Positions 18,259 to 25,969 of a DNA stretch of 64,000 bases are shown here, in pieces (position 1 is the first letter of the stretch; each line of letters begins with the position of its first letter). The notes under the pieces are model-generated. The model did not search any database and was not told the origin of the DNA. It worked only from the letters and a program-made list of their open reading frames with translations. The translations under genes and the position numbers were made by a program. The DNA lies in NCBI RefSeq assembly GCF_002282855.1, contig NZ_NRIR01000001.1:705308-769307 (forward strand). The letters run 5' to 3'. The DNA is from Paraferrimonas sedimenticola (lineage in GTDB: Bacteria > Pseudomonadota > Gammaproteobacteria > Enterobacterales > Shewanellaceae).

Positions 18259-18285
18259 ATGCACTCCGTGGATCGTGAAGTGCAC
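18259..18285 (-). promoter_or_regulatory. Hairpin masking the lysC ribosome site
   Basis: On the transcript GUGCACUUC (18277-18285) pairs at all nine positions, including two G-U pairs, with GGAGUGCAU (18259-18267), which contains the lysC Shine-Dalgarno sequence. The loop has nine bases. A second hairpin GGGAT/ATCCC lies just before it. No T-run follows, so control is probably translational rather than by termination. Confidence 0.72.
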
Positions 18286-18308
18286 AGCAAGGGATGAAGG
18301 ATCCCCAG

Positions 18309-18482
18309 CAGAAGCACCCCACTTTATTGTTATTAAATAAAGTGACAGTTGTGGAGTTTCACCCCCCGGCAACCGATGACAATCGCGGCCATTCGCGCTT
18401 GTCACCTCGGCGTAGTCCTCCCTGATAGCGTGTCTTCGGATATGGCCCTCGACGCTACTGCCTAGGCTACGCACCTCTTCTG
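18309..18482 (-). ncRNA. Lysine riboswitch (L box) aptamer
   Basis: The minus-strand leader matches the lysine riboswitch closely. The P1 stem is a perfect CAGAAG (18477-18482) with CUUCUG (18309-18314). Core motifs appear in order: AGAGGUGCG, GGAGGACUACGCCGAGGUGA, the UCAUCGGUUGCCGG strand, GGGGUGAAACUCC, and a closing GUCACUUU/AAAGUGGGGUG helix. These follow the E. coli lysC leader segment by segment. Binding of lysine should stabilise P1 and change the fold of the downstream ribosome-site hairpin. Confidence 0.95.
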
Positions 18483-18499
18483 AAATACGAGTTAGCGTT

Positions 18500-18528
18500 A
18501 GTAAACTGATTCGTCGGCGCTTCGTCAA
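18500..18528 (-). promoter_or_regulatory. lysC promoter
   Basis: On the minus strand TTGACG (18523-18528) and TTTACT (18500-18505) are separated by exactly 17 bases. Transcription would begin near 18493, about ten bases before the riboswitch P1 stem. Confidence 0.7.
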
Positions 18529-18539
18529 GGGCATAGCTT

Positions 18540-19260
18540 CAATATCAAGAAAGTCTCATTCGAAATCGCGAAACAAGGGGTATAAAAAAGCGGCACAATC
18601 CTTCAAAACACATGATTAACTTACTGTTTTTTAACACTGTAGCGGTTCAGCTGAGCCGGCCTTTTAGACCCGAACAAACCAGCGGACAACTCAATCCCAG
18701 CAACAGCTTGATTAAATTTTCAGCAATTCGCTAACAGTTGGCTACTTACGCCAACTGGCGTCTCGGATTGGTCAGTAAGTATGACGCTTGGGAACTTTCG
18801 ACCTAAACCTGTCTCCAATGCCTCAGGCAAACTCAAATATCCCTGCTAAGCTCTTGATTACTCAACAGCCTTAGCTATCGCTTTATTACCACAATCTAAA
18901 CCGCTTATTCTTTAAGCAAGATTGTGAGCTGTATCAAAGCCCGTCGTTTTGATACCACAAACAGTTTGTTAACAAACCGCTAAAAGGGTAGACTGCGCGC
19001 CGGGAATTGCCTGAGTTTCGGGCGCAACGCATTGATGCGTAAAGACTAACCCGTTAGAGAAGTGTTTCGAGTTTTCCACCGATGCGAATCAGGTTAGTCA
19101 AAAGAAAATGAACACATTCACGTTACAAAAAAACACCAGCCTTTCAGCTTTGTTCAGCTATTGTTAAAGGTAGTTAGTGTATAAGAGAGGCATTCGATTC
19201 TTTGGTTTGCATTCTAAACCAACGAGTTAGCTTGTTTTTTTTGAAATTTAGGTAGAAAGC
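18540..19260 (+). promoter_or_regulatory. Long arcA upstream region with a CRP-like site and several hairpins
   Basis: This gap of about 720 bases has no convincing gene. It holds a CRP-like site TGTGA-N6-TCAAA at 18923-18938; a TATCAAA/TTTTGATA stem just after it; an ACGCAT/ATGCGT stem at 19027-19040; an 8-base inverted repeat GACTAACC (19044-19051) with GGTTAGTC (19092-19099); a possible -10 TATAAG at 19180-19185; and a TTGGTTT/AAACCAA stem at 19202-19222 followed about 12 bases later by eight T. The layout suggests several promoters and a structured leader, but none is proven. Confidence 0.4.
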
Positions 19261-19980
19261 ATGCAAAACCCACACATTTTGATTGTTGAAGATGAAGCGG
19301 TAACCCGAAAGACCCTTCGCAGTATTTTCGAAGCTGAAGGCTATCAAGTCACCGAAGCCAATGACGGTGACGAAATGCACCGCGCTTTGTCTGAGAGCAA
19401 AGTCAATTTAGTGGTAATGGACATTAATTTGCCCGGTAAGAATGGCCTGTTGCTGGCGCGCGAACTGCGCGAAACCACCAACTTGGGTCTGATTTTCCTA
19501 ACCGGCCGCGATAACGAAGTGGACAAGATCCTAGGTTTGGAAATTGGAGCTGACGATTACATTACCAAGCCGTTTAACCCACGTGAGCTGACCATTCGCG
19601 CTCGCAACTTGCTGACTCGCGTTAGCACTTCTGCAGCGGACAGCAGCGACAAGAGCGCTATCGAGTTCTATCGCTTCAATGGTTGGACTTTGGAAATCAA
19701 CAGCCGCTCACTATTGAGCCCAACCGGTGAGACCTTCAAACTGCCTCGCTCTGAGTTCCGTGCCATGCTGCACTTCGTTGAGAACCCAGGCAAGATTTTG
19801 GGCCGTGCCGACTTGTTGATGAAGATGACTGGCCGCGAGCTTAAGTCTCACGACCGCACCGTTGACGTTACCATTCGCCGTATCCGTAAGCACTTTGAAA
19901 GTGTGCCAGATACGCCAGAAATCATCGCCACCATTCACGGTGAAGGCTACCGCTTCTGCGGTCAGCTTGATGAAGAGTAA
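19261..19980 (+). CDS. arcA: Response regulator ArcA (redox control of respiration)
   Basis: ArcA is the DNA-binding partner of the ArcB or equivalent phosphorelay and represses aerobic genes under low oxygen. The 239-residue protein (238 in E. coli) has the receiver domain with Asp54 in [12 protein letters not shown], conserved Thr in [12 protein letters not shown], Lys in [10 protein letters not shown], and an OmpR-type winged helix ending in [11 protein letters not shown]. The N-terminus [12 protein letters not shown] and long identical runs leave little doubt. An AGGTAGAAAGC stretch precedes the ATG. It is monocistronic. Confidence 0.98.
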   Translation: MQNPHILIVEDEAVTRKTLRSIFEAEGYQVTEANDGDEMHRALSESKVNLVVMDINLPGKNGLLLARELRETTNLGLIFLTGRDNEVDKILGLEIGADDYITKPFNPRELTIRARNLLTRVSTSAADSSDKSAIEFYRFNGWTLEINSRSLLSPTGETFKLPRSEFRAMLHFVENPGKILGRADLLMKMTGRELKSHDRTVDVTIRRIRKHFESVPDTPEIIATIHGEGYRFCGQLDEE

Positions 19981-19992
19981 AACGCTCTCACT

Positions 19993-20021
19993 AAAAAACC
20001 GGCTGAATAGCCGGTTTTTTT
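19993..20021 (+). terminator. arcA terminator
   Basis: The stem AACCGGCT/AGCCGGTT with a short GAAT loop is followed by seven T, twelve bases after the arcA stop. An A-run on the left could make it work in both directions for the convergent permease gene. Confidence 0.9.
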
Positions 20022-20082
20022 GTATCTGAAACAAACTGATTAGCCAGCAAGCGAGGCAGCCATCGCCACCCCGCGAGTCTTA

Positions 20083-21276
20083 TTAACCCGAGAACACAGC
20101 CACAAACTGTGCACCGATAATCACCACACCACTTAGCAGCACAGCAATCAAGGCCGGCATACCGCCGCTAACCTGATAGCCTTCCATGCCCGCAGCGCGT
20201 TGCTTAATCGCTTCCATGACCGGCAGTACCAACACCATGAACACCAATGGGATTGCAGCAAAGCCAAGCAGAGCGACAAAGCCTTCTGGGTAGTAGATAG
20301 CCAGGAGTACAGGCGGAATATAAGTAATTAATGCAGTGCGAGCACGACCGCCTAGGGTTGGCTTGGCGCGCGTCAGTTCGCTCAAAAAGTCGAACAAGCT
20401 CAGGGTCACGCCTAAGAAAGAAGTAATCAGCGCCAAATCAGCAAACACAAAGACTAGGTTACCAATCCAGGTAGAGCTAGAGGCTTGTTGCATGGCTTGA
20501 ATCATTTCAGCCACACCGCCTTCAAAGCTAGCTAGGTTGTCGATCCCCACGGTACCAAAGCTCACAATCAACCAGAAGGTATAACAGGCCAGTGGAATGG
20601 TCGAACCGATCAGCAGTACTTTGCGCAATGGCTTGGCTTCGCCCTGCAGGTAACCCACCAGACTGGCGATACACACGTGAAAGCCAAAAGAGGTAAATAC
20701 AACAGGAATGGCTTGCATCCAGCCTAGGCCTTGGTCGCCTTCGACTAGTGAGCGCGACAGACTACCGACAGCCACATCGTCCACCAGCGCGAACAGCACC
20801 ACCACCAAAATGGCCATCATTACCGAGAAAGCCAGACGCGAGAACTTATCTACCCAAGCCACACCGATTGCAGCGACAGCACCTAACACCAGAGTAAATA
20901 GCAGAACCGCCATTTCGTTGTTCAGAGCAACCCCAAACAAGCCCTCGGCACGGGCCACCAGCAGCGATGCACCGCCGGTCAAGTAAGCGGCGGTAATCGA
21001 ATACAAGAGGCCAAGCATAGACACACCCATGACCACTTGGCCCGGCTTGCCTAAAAACTTACCAGCGATGGCGTGCAGGTTGTCACCCACGCCTGAACGC
21101 AAGTTAACTTCGAGCATGAGCAAGCCGGTATAGGCCGACAGTAGCCAAATAGCCACCATCAAAATCATGGCTTGGGTAAATCCGAGGGCAGCAGTCGCTA
21201 GTGGCAGCGCCAGCATACCCGCGCCAATCGCGGTTCCAGCAACAATGGCAATGGAGCCTAAGGCTTTAAAATTCAA
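20083..21276 (-). CDS. Aromatic amino acid permease (TyrP-like)
   Basis: A 397-residue, 11-helix inner-membrane symporter of the hydroxy/aromatic amino acid permease family. The first helix GSIAIVAGTAIGAGMLALPLA and later motifs PVVFTSFGFHVCI and FADLALITSFLGV follow E. coli TyrP closely, so tyrosine is the favoured substrate, with tryptophan possible. The start is TTG at 21274-21276 with AAGGA seven bases upstream; no ATG fits the N-terminal alignment. I saw no TyrR boxes in the upstream gap. Confidence 0.88.
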   Translation of the reverse strand: MNFKALGSIAIVAGTAIGAGMLALPLATAALGFTQAMILMVAIWLLSAYTGLLMLEVNLRSGVGDNLHAIAGKFLGKPGQVVMGVSMLGLLYSITAAYLTGGASLLVARAEGLFGVALNNEMAVLLFTLVLGAVAAIGVAWVDKFSRLAFSVMMAILVVVLFALVDDVAVGSLSRSLVEGDQGLGWMQAIPVVFTSFGFHVCIASLVGYLQGEAKPLRKVLLIGSTIPLACYTFWLIVSFGTVGIDNLASFEGGVAEMIQAMQQASSSTWIGNLVFVFADLALITSFLGVTLSLFDFLSELTRAKPTLGGRARTALITYIPPVLLAIYYPEGFVALLGFAAIPLVFMVLVLPVMEAIKQRAAGMEGYQVSGGMPALIAVLLSGVVIIGAQFVAVFSG

Positions 21277-21577
21277 ATCTTGTTCCTTAATCAGGAATAC
21301 TCGAACTTGTTAGCAACCCGGAAACGGTTATCAGGTTAAAATTCGAGCGTTGATGAAAAAATGAGTGGTTCAAAGCACATTAGCAAAGGCTTTTTTGCCA
21401 ATCAAGGGCCGCTAACTTTGCGCGGGCAAAGCGTTTCTTTTCAGTGAGTGGCAGGTAAACAAAGCTGCAAAAACATTAATATAAAGCTAAATGAACAAAA
21501 CGTGACCAGCGGACTTCTTTGGTTAAAAATTTCCTGCTAAAGTGTTGACGGTATTGGGGTAATGAGAAAAATAAAAG
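21277..21577. other. Intergenic gap between the TyrP-like gene and the TIGR02922-like gene
   Basis: This divergent gap of 301 bases is AT-rich and must hold the promoters of both flanking genes. No operator palindrome, riboswitch or hairpin with a T-run stood out. Confidence 0.4.
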
Positions 21578-21808
21578 ATGCAACCCGAAGTCAATCAAGT
21601 CACAGTTTTCTATTATGACAGCGATGAGCTGCTCACCTTAAAGACCGCGCTACTTAGCGACTTAAACGTCAGTAACGATCGCGTGATCCTTCCGCAAGGT
21701 TTTCGCCATGACAAAATCATCGTGGCCGTGTGCGAGGGTGAAGTGAAGGTGCTGAACGCACTGGGCGATAGGGTCGACCAAGAACCGGCCAGACTGCAAT
21801 TCGCCTAA
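21578..21808 (+). CDS. Small conserved protein resembling TIGR02922
   Basis: A 76-residue soluble protein. The phrase KIIVAVCEGEVKVLNALGDRV and the N-terminal VTVFYYDSDELLTLK resemble the TIGR02922 family of about 70 residues known from Shewanella, Colwellia and relatives, which has no assigned function. It is likely a small beta-rich fold. It is a single gene with its own promoter region. Confidence 0.7.
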   Translation: MQPEVNQVTVFYYDSDELLTLKTALLSDLNVSNDRVILPQGFRHDKIIVAVCEGEVKVLNALGDRVDQEPARLQFA

Positions 21809-21823
21809 CCTCAAATTTTAGGT

Positions 21824-21859
21824 AAAAAAAAGCTACTTCCTAATTGGGTGGAAGTAGCT
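21824..21859 (-). terminator. Terminator of the arsR-DUF2892 operon
   Basis: On the minus strand AGCTACTTCC/GGAAGTAGCT forms a perfect 10-base-pair stem followed by eight T. It lies 144 bases past the DUF2892 gene. On the plus strand there is no T-run, so it serves the minus-strand operon. Confidence 0.82.
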
Positions 21860-22002
21860 GTGTTGAGTGTGACGTCCATTTCTATTGGAACAAAAGACTG
21901 TGCGTTGACGCTTGCCAACGCTTGAGACAAATAATATCCCTTCAGCCCTTTTTGGTATGTTCCTTTTGTGCCTTGGAATGTGTGCAGCCCGTTTCGACCT
22001 AG

Positions 22003-22194
22003 TTAAGCTGGCTTGAGGCCAAGTTTTTCTAGAATCCACATCATTGGGCACCAGCCGCTAAAGGCCGACTGAATTTGATTGAGCGCCACGAATACGCTTA
22101 ACCATACCCAGATTGGGTCTACCCAAATAGTTAGCGCCAATGACAGCAATAACACGCTGCCTGCGACCAATCGTAATCCTTCGTTTACTGTCAT
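22003..22194 (-). CDS. DUF2892 (YgaP membrane-domain) inner-membrane protein
   Basis: Starting at ATG 22192-22194 behind GGAGCAAATC gives 63 residues. Two hydrophobic helices (LVAGSVLLLSLALTIW and WVWLSVFVALNQIQSAF) are followed by GWCPMMWILEKLG. This is the membrane portion of E. coli YgaP without its rhodanese domain; the CP motif after helix two is conserved in the family. It is 17 bases downstream of arsR and surely cotranscribed. DUF2892 proteins are often linked to sulfur or persulfide handling, but the role here is inferred only from context. Confidence 0.82.
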   Translation of the reverse strand: MTVNEGLRLVAGSVLLLSLALTIWVDPIWVWLSVFVALNQIQSAFSGWCPMMWILEKLGLKPA

Positions 22195-22211
22195 GATTTG
22201 CTCCTCGCGAT

Positions 22212-22520
22212 TTAACAATACACTTGATGCAAAGCTTCCAGTAACTGCTCCAACTCTTTGTCGACCACCGAGAAATACTTGTAGCTACCGTCGCTGCGCG
22301 CCTGAATCAGCCCTTGTAAGCTCATCGCCTTTAAAAACTGAGACACTTGCGATTGCGAAAGACCGGTTAAGCCTTCTAGCTGGCTAACGCTTTGCTCTCC
22401 TTGAGCCAGGTGACACAGAATCAACAGACGCTTAGGGTGCGACAGGACTTTCATCACTTGCGCTACCTTTTCACACTGTTGCCCCATTGCCTCTAGGCTC
22501 ATATTGGCTTTAGCCGTCAT
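22212..22520 (-). CDS. ArsR-family transcriptional repressor (BigR/YgaV-like)
   Basis: The start at ATG 22518-22520, preceded by GAGGAAACT, gives 102 residues; a longer frame back to 22583 would run into the operator. The winged-helix core includes MKVLSHPKRLLILCHLAQGE and the recognition helix LSQSQVSQFLKAM. Cys residues sit in QCEKVA, in LILCHL and at the C-terminus (VYC). The LILC cysteine matches the position used by the persulfide sensors BigR and SqrR, and a DUF2892 gene follows as in ygaVP. It is divergent from an RND efflux operon with one palindromic operator between them. Confidence 0.87.
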   Translation of the reverse strand: MTAKANMSLEAMGQQCEKVAQVMKVLSHPKRLLILCHLAQGEQSVSQLEGLTGLSQSQVSQFLKAMSLQGLIQARSDGSYKYFSVVDKELEQLLEALHQVYC

Positions 22521-22573
22521 AGTTTCCTCGTTACTCGTCAAACTCGATTGCGAGAGTGTACCGGATTGTGTTT

Positions 22574-22601
22574 GCATTATCATATTACAATATTATAATG
22601 C
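22574..22601. promoter_or_regulatory. 28-base palindromic operator between arsR and the RND genes
   Basis: Two 13-base arms match at 12 of 13 positions around a central AC: the inner part reads ATATT-AC-AATAT and the outer ends GCATTAT and ATAATGC. On the plus strand the -10 TATAAT (22594-22599) lies inside the right arm, with a weak -35 TTTGCA (22571-22576) 17 bases upstream. The arsR promoter must lie on the opposite strand of the same site. Repressor binding should therefore shut both operons. Confidence 0.82.
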
Positions 22602-22633
22602 CGATATGTCAACTCATGAATTCGAGTCGTTTT

Positions 22634-25600
22634 ATGTCTAACCCGATCGATACTATGGTCAAAGCCAGTTTGCAAAGTCGCCTACCCCTGTGGATTTTGG
22701 TGACAGCACTGGTGATGGGTGTGCTGGCGCTGCAGCTCACCCCAAGGGAAGAAGAGCCGCAAATTCGAGTCCCGATGATCGATGTGCAAGTGCTTGCCCC
22801 TGGCCTATCCGCCCAGCAGGTGGAAAAACAAGTCAGTATTCCACTGGAAAAACTGCTGAATCAAATTAAAGGTGTAGAACACATCTACTCCCAAAGCTCC
22901 GCGGGCATGGCCATGGTGACCTTGCGCTTTGAAGTCGGCCAACCCCGCGAGCAATCGCTACTGGACACTTATAACAAGCTGCACTCCAACCTAGACCGAA
23001 TACCTGCGGTAGTTAGCGACTGGCAGCTAAAGCCGATGGAAGTGGACGATGTACCTGTAGTGGCACTAGGCCTTTGGAGCGAAAACCCACAGCAGGTGGA
23101 TGCTTACCAGCTAGGGCGTTTAGCCCAAGAAGTGGCCATTCAACTGCAGGCGATTGCCGATACTAGCGAAGTGAAACTGGTTGGCGCTTTAAAGCGTCAA
23201 TTGCGAGTGGAGCTTGACCCAAGCGCGATGGCCGCACGCCAGGTGTCCACCGAGGAAGTGATTAACGCGGTGCGTCAGAGCCACGCCCGCCAATACGCCG
23301 GTGAGCTCACCGTTGCCAACCAACAAATTCGCTTAGAGAGCGGTGATTGGGCGCGCACCAAAGCCGAGCTAGAAGCTCTGCCTGTCGCCGTGGTAAACGG
23401 CGCGCAGGTGCCATTAGGGGATATCGCCACCTTGGTGGACGGCGCTGAGCAAGCCCAACAGTATCAGTGGCTGCAGTTTGCCAATAACAGTTCTAAATCT
23501 TCCGACCACAGTGGTCAGTATCCTATGGTGACCTTGTCGGTGGCCAAACAACCCGGCGCCAATGCGGTCACCATTGCCAATCAAGTCCACCAGCTAATGG
23601 CACAGCTGGAAAGCGAGTGGCTGCCAGACGGAGTGAAGGTTGAGGTCCTGCGCGACTACGGCCAGACCGCCAACGAGAAGGTCAACAATTTAACCGGCTC
23701 GCTGGCCTTTGCTGTGGTGACCGTGGTGATTTTCATTGGCCTATTTTTGGGCTGGCGCGCCGCAATTGTCGTGGGCTTAGCTGTACCTATCTGTTACGGC
23801 ATAACTTTGGGTTTGGACTTAGCCTTTGGCTATACCATTAACCGAGTCACTCTGTTTGCGCTGATCTTGTCGCTGGGTTTATTGGTGGACGATCCGATCA
23901 CCGGTGTGGACAACATTGAGCGTCACCTTCAGCTTGAGCGCAGCTCGAGCAAGTCCGCCGAAGAGGTCAGCGATGGCATTACTCAAGCCATGTCGGAAAT
24001 TCGCCCGGCGCTGTTGATGTCGACCCTGACGATTGTACTGGCGTTTGTGCCCTTGGCCTTTATCACGGGCATGATGGGCCCCTACATGGCGCCGATGGCG
24101 TTTAACGTACCAGTTAGTGTGACCGTGTCTACTTTGGTTGCCTTGTTAGTTACCCCTTGGTTGGCCAAGGCCTGGTTAAAACCCAAGCCTCAAGCGCAAC
24201 AGTCCGTTGAAGTTAAGCCTAGCCTTTACTCTCGTGTGCTTACCCCTCTGTTAGAGTCGCGCAAAGCCGCCAAGCTGAGCTTGTGGTTGGTACTGGGCTT
24301 GTTTGCTTTGGCGGTTGCTCTACCGGCGATGCGCTTGGTTCCGCTAAAACTACTGCCCTTTGACAACAAGAACGAAGTGCAGGTGATCATCGACATGCCG
24401 CCTTCTGCGAGCTTACAGGCGACCGCGGCCAAGACTCAGGCGGTGGCCAATGCAGTGGCCGAGCTTAACGAGGTGGACGCGATTGCCGCCTATGTGGGTG
24501 AGGCCTCGCCAATGGACTTTAACGGTTTGGTGCGTCGCTACTACCAACGCAACCAGTGGTATCAGGCCGAACTTCGCTTAACTCTGGCCGATAAATCAGT
24601 ACGCGAGCATCAGTCGCACGCCATCGTGCTGCGCCTTCGTGAGCATTTAGCCCACTTTAATCAGGGGGATGAGCGCATCAAGGTGGTAGAAGTGCCACCG
24701 GGCCCTCCTGTGATGAGCACCCTTGTGGCCGAGGTGCGCCGCGATCCGTTAGTAAGTGCCGATGCCGCCGAGCAAAGCGCGCGGAATCTTATGGCACGCT
24801 TGAACCAAGAAGCTCACGTGGTTGAGGTGGACTCGAGCTTGTCGCGCTACCAAGAGCAAATGAATTTTGTGGTTAACAAGCAAAAGGCCGCTCAATCTGG
24901 GGTGTCCACTCAGCAGGTAAATCAAGCCTTACAACTGGCGAACGGCGGTCTGGTGGCTAGCCACTGGCCTTTGGCGCACGAGGCTGAACCAACACCTATC
25001 ATGCTGCAGTTCGGCCGCGATCTTCGCAGCCAACTGAGCGACTTTGACCAATTGCAGTTCAAGAGCCAAGCCGGCTTTGTGCAGCAAAACCAAGGTGAAG
25101 GTCTGGATGCCAGCCCACGGGCTATGGTGGCGCTGGCGGAATTGGGCGAATGGCAAAGCCAAGCGGTGGATGCCACTCTGTTCCGCAAGGACTTAAGCCC
25201 AGTGATCTATGTAACTGCCGAGGTTAACGGACGCACGCCTGCCGAGGTGATTGCCGATATCAATGCGGATCAGGGCAAAACTGACACTGGCGCGCCTGTG
25301 CCGGATTGGCAGTCGCGCTCTTTTCTTAATAATGGCGCTAATATCCCTTGGCAAATGGAGCCAGGCACCAAAGTTAGCTGGACCGGCGAGGGTGAGCTTA
25401 GAATCACCATACGTGTGTTCCGCGATATGGGTATCGCGTTTGCCTTTGCCCTAGCCGCTATCTACCTGGTGCTGCGCTGGCAGACCCAAAGCGCTGCGCT
25501 AGCCGGGATTATCATGTCGGCTATCCCACTGACCATGATTGGCATTATGCCAGGCTTTTATCTGATGAATCAGTTTGGCGAACGTGTGATTGCCGGTGCA

Positions 25601-25969
25601 CCTGAGCCTGTACTGTTCACCGCCACCGCCATGATTGGAATGATAGCTCTGGCTGGCATTGCCGTGCGCAACTCGTTAATTTTGGTGGAGTTTATCGGCG
25701 CGCAGCGCAAACTTGGTGTGCCTATTAAGCAAGCTCTGCTGCAAGCCGGTGACGCGCGGCTGCGCCCCGTGCTACTGACCGCTGGTACCACCTTACTGGG
25801 TAACCTGGTGATCACCCTAGACCCAGTCTTTAGCGGACTGGCCCTAGCCATTATTTTCGGTATTTTAGCCTCCACCCTATTTTCACTATTGGTGGTGCCA
25901 GTGGTGTACCTGTTGGTATTCGACAAGCCACAAGCCAACCCAACTCAAACCCTAAAGGATGCCTCATGA
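22634..25969 (+). CDS. RND efflux permease, inner-membrane subunit
   Basis: The start at ATG 22634 (MSNPIDTMVKASL) gives 1111 residues, longer than typical AcrB (about 1050). The sequence has the usual 12-helix RND plan with two large periplasmic loops. Proton-relay aspartates are present in GLLVDDPITGVDNIERH, and the helix-10 motif reads GIAVRNSLILVEF. It is atypical of the AcrB group, closer to RND pumps of unknown substrate found in marine gammaproteobacteria. It precedes its adaptor gene, the reverse of acrAB order, and no outer-membrane channel gene follows. Control is by the adjacent ArsR repressor. Confidence 0.9.
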   Translation: MSNPIDTMVKASLQSRLPLWILVTALVMGVLALQLTPREEEPQIRVPMIDVQVLAPGLSAQQVEKQVSIPLEKLLNQIKGVEHIYSQSSAGMAMVTLRFEVGQPREQSLLDTYNKLHSNLDRIPAVVSDWQLKPMEVDDVPVVALGLWSENPQQVDAYQLGRLAQEVAIQLQAIADTSEVKLVGALKRQLRVELDPSAMAARQVSTEEVINAVRQSHARQYAGELTVANQQIRLESGDWARTKAELEALPVAVVNGAQVPLGDIATLVDGAEQAQQYQWLQFANNSSKSSDHSGQYPMVTLSVAKQPGANAVTIANQVHQLMAQLESEWLPDGVKVEVLRDYGQTANEKVNNLTGSLAFAVVTVVIFIGLFLGWRAAIVVGLAVPICYGITLGLDLAFGYTINRVTLFALILSLGLLVDDPITGVDNIERHLQLERSSSKSAEEVSDGITQAMSEIRPALLMSTLTIVLAFVPLAFITGMMGPYMAPMAFNVPVSVTVSTLVALLVTPWLAKAWLKPKPQAQQSVEVKPSLYSRVLTPLLESRKAAKLSLWLVLGLFALAVALPAMRLVPLKLLPFDNKNEVQVIIDMPPSASLQATAAKTQAVANAVAELNEVDAIAAYVGEASPMDFNGLVRRYYQRNQWYQAELRLTLADKSVREHQSHAIVLRLREHLAHFNQGDERIKVVEVPPGPPVMSTLVAEVRRDPLVSADAAEQSARNLMARLNQEAHVVEVDSSLSRYQEQMNFVVNKQKAAQSGVSTQQVNQALQLANGGLVASHWPLAHEAEPTPIMLQFGRDLRSQLSDFDQLQFKSQAGFVQQNQGEGLDASPRAMVALAELGEWQSQAVDATLFRKDLSPVIYVTAEVNGRTPAEVIADINADQGKTDTGAPVPDWQSRSFLNNGANIPWQMEPGTKVSWTGEGELRITIRVFRDMGIAFAFALAAIYLVLRWQTQSAALAGIIMSAIPLTMIGIMPGFYLMNQFGERVIAGAPEPVLFTATAMIGMIALAGIAVRNSLILVEFIGAQRKLGVPIKQALLQAGDARLRPVLLTAGTTLLGNLVITLDPVFSGLALAIIFGILASTLFSLLVVPVVYLLVFDKPQANPTQTLKDAS

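Noticed and set aside
18257..18322. A longer N-terminus for LysC
   Set aside because: The extra 22 codons (with several Cys and Trp) run through the riboswitch platform, and 449 residues from the internal ATG match the family exactly.
21277..21577. TyrR boxes upstream of the TyrP-like permease
   Set aside because: No TGTAAA-N6-TTTACA-like site was found on reading the gap.
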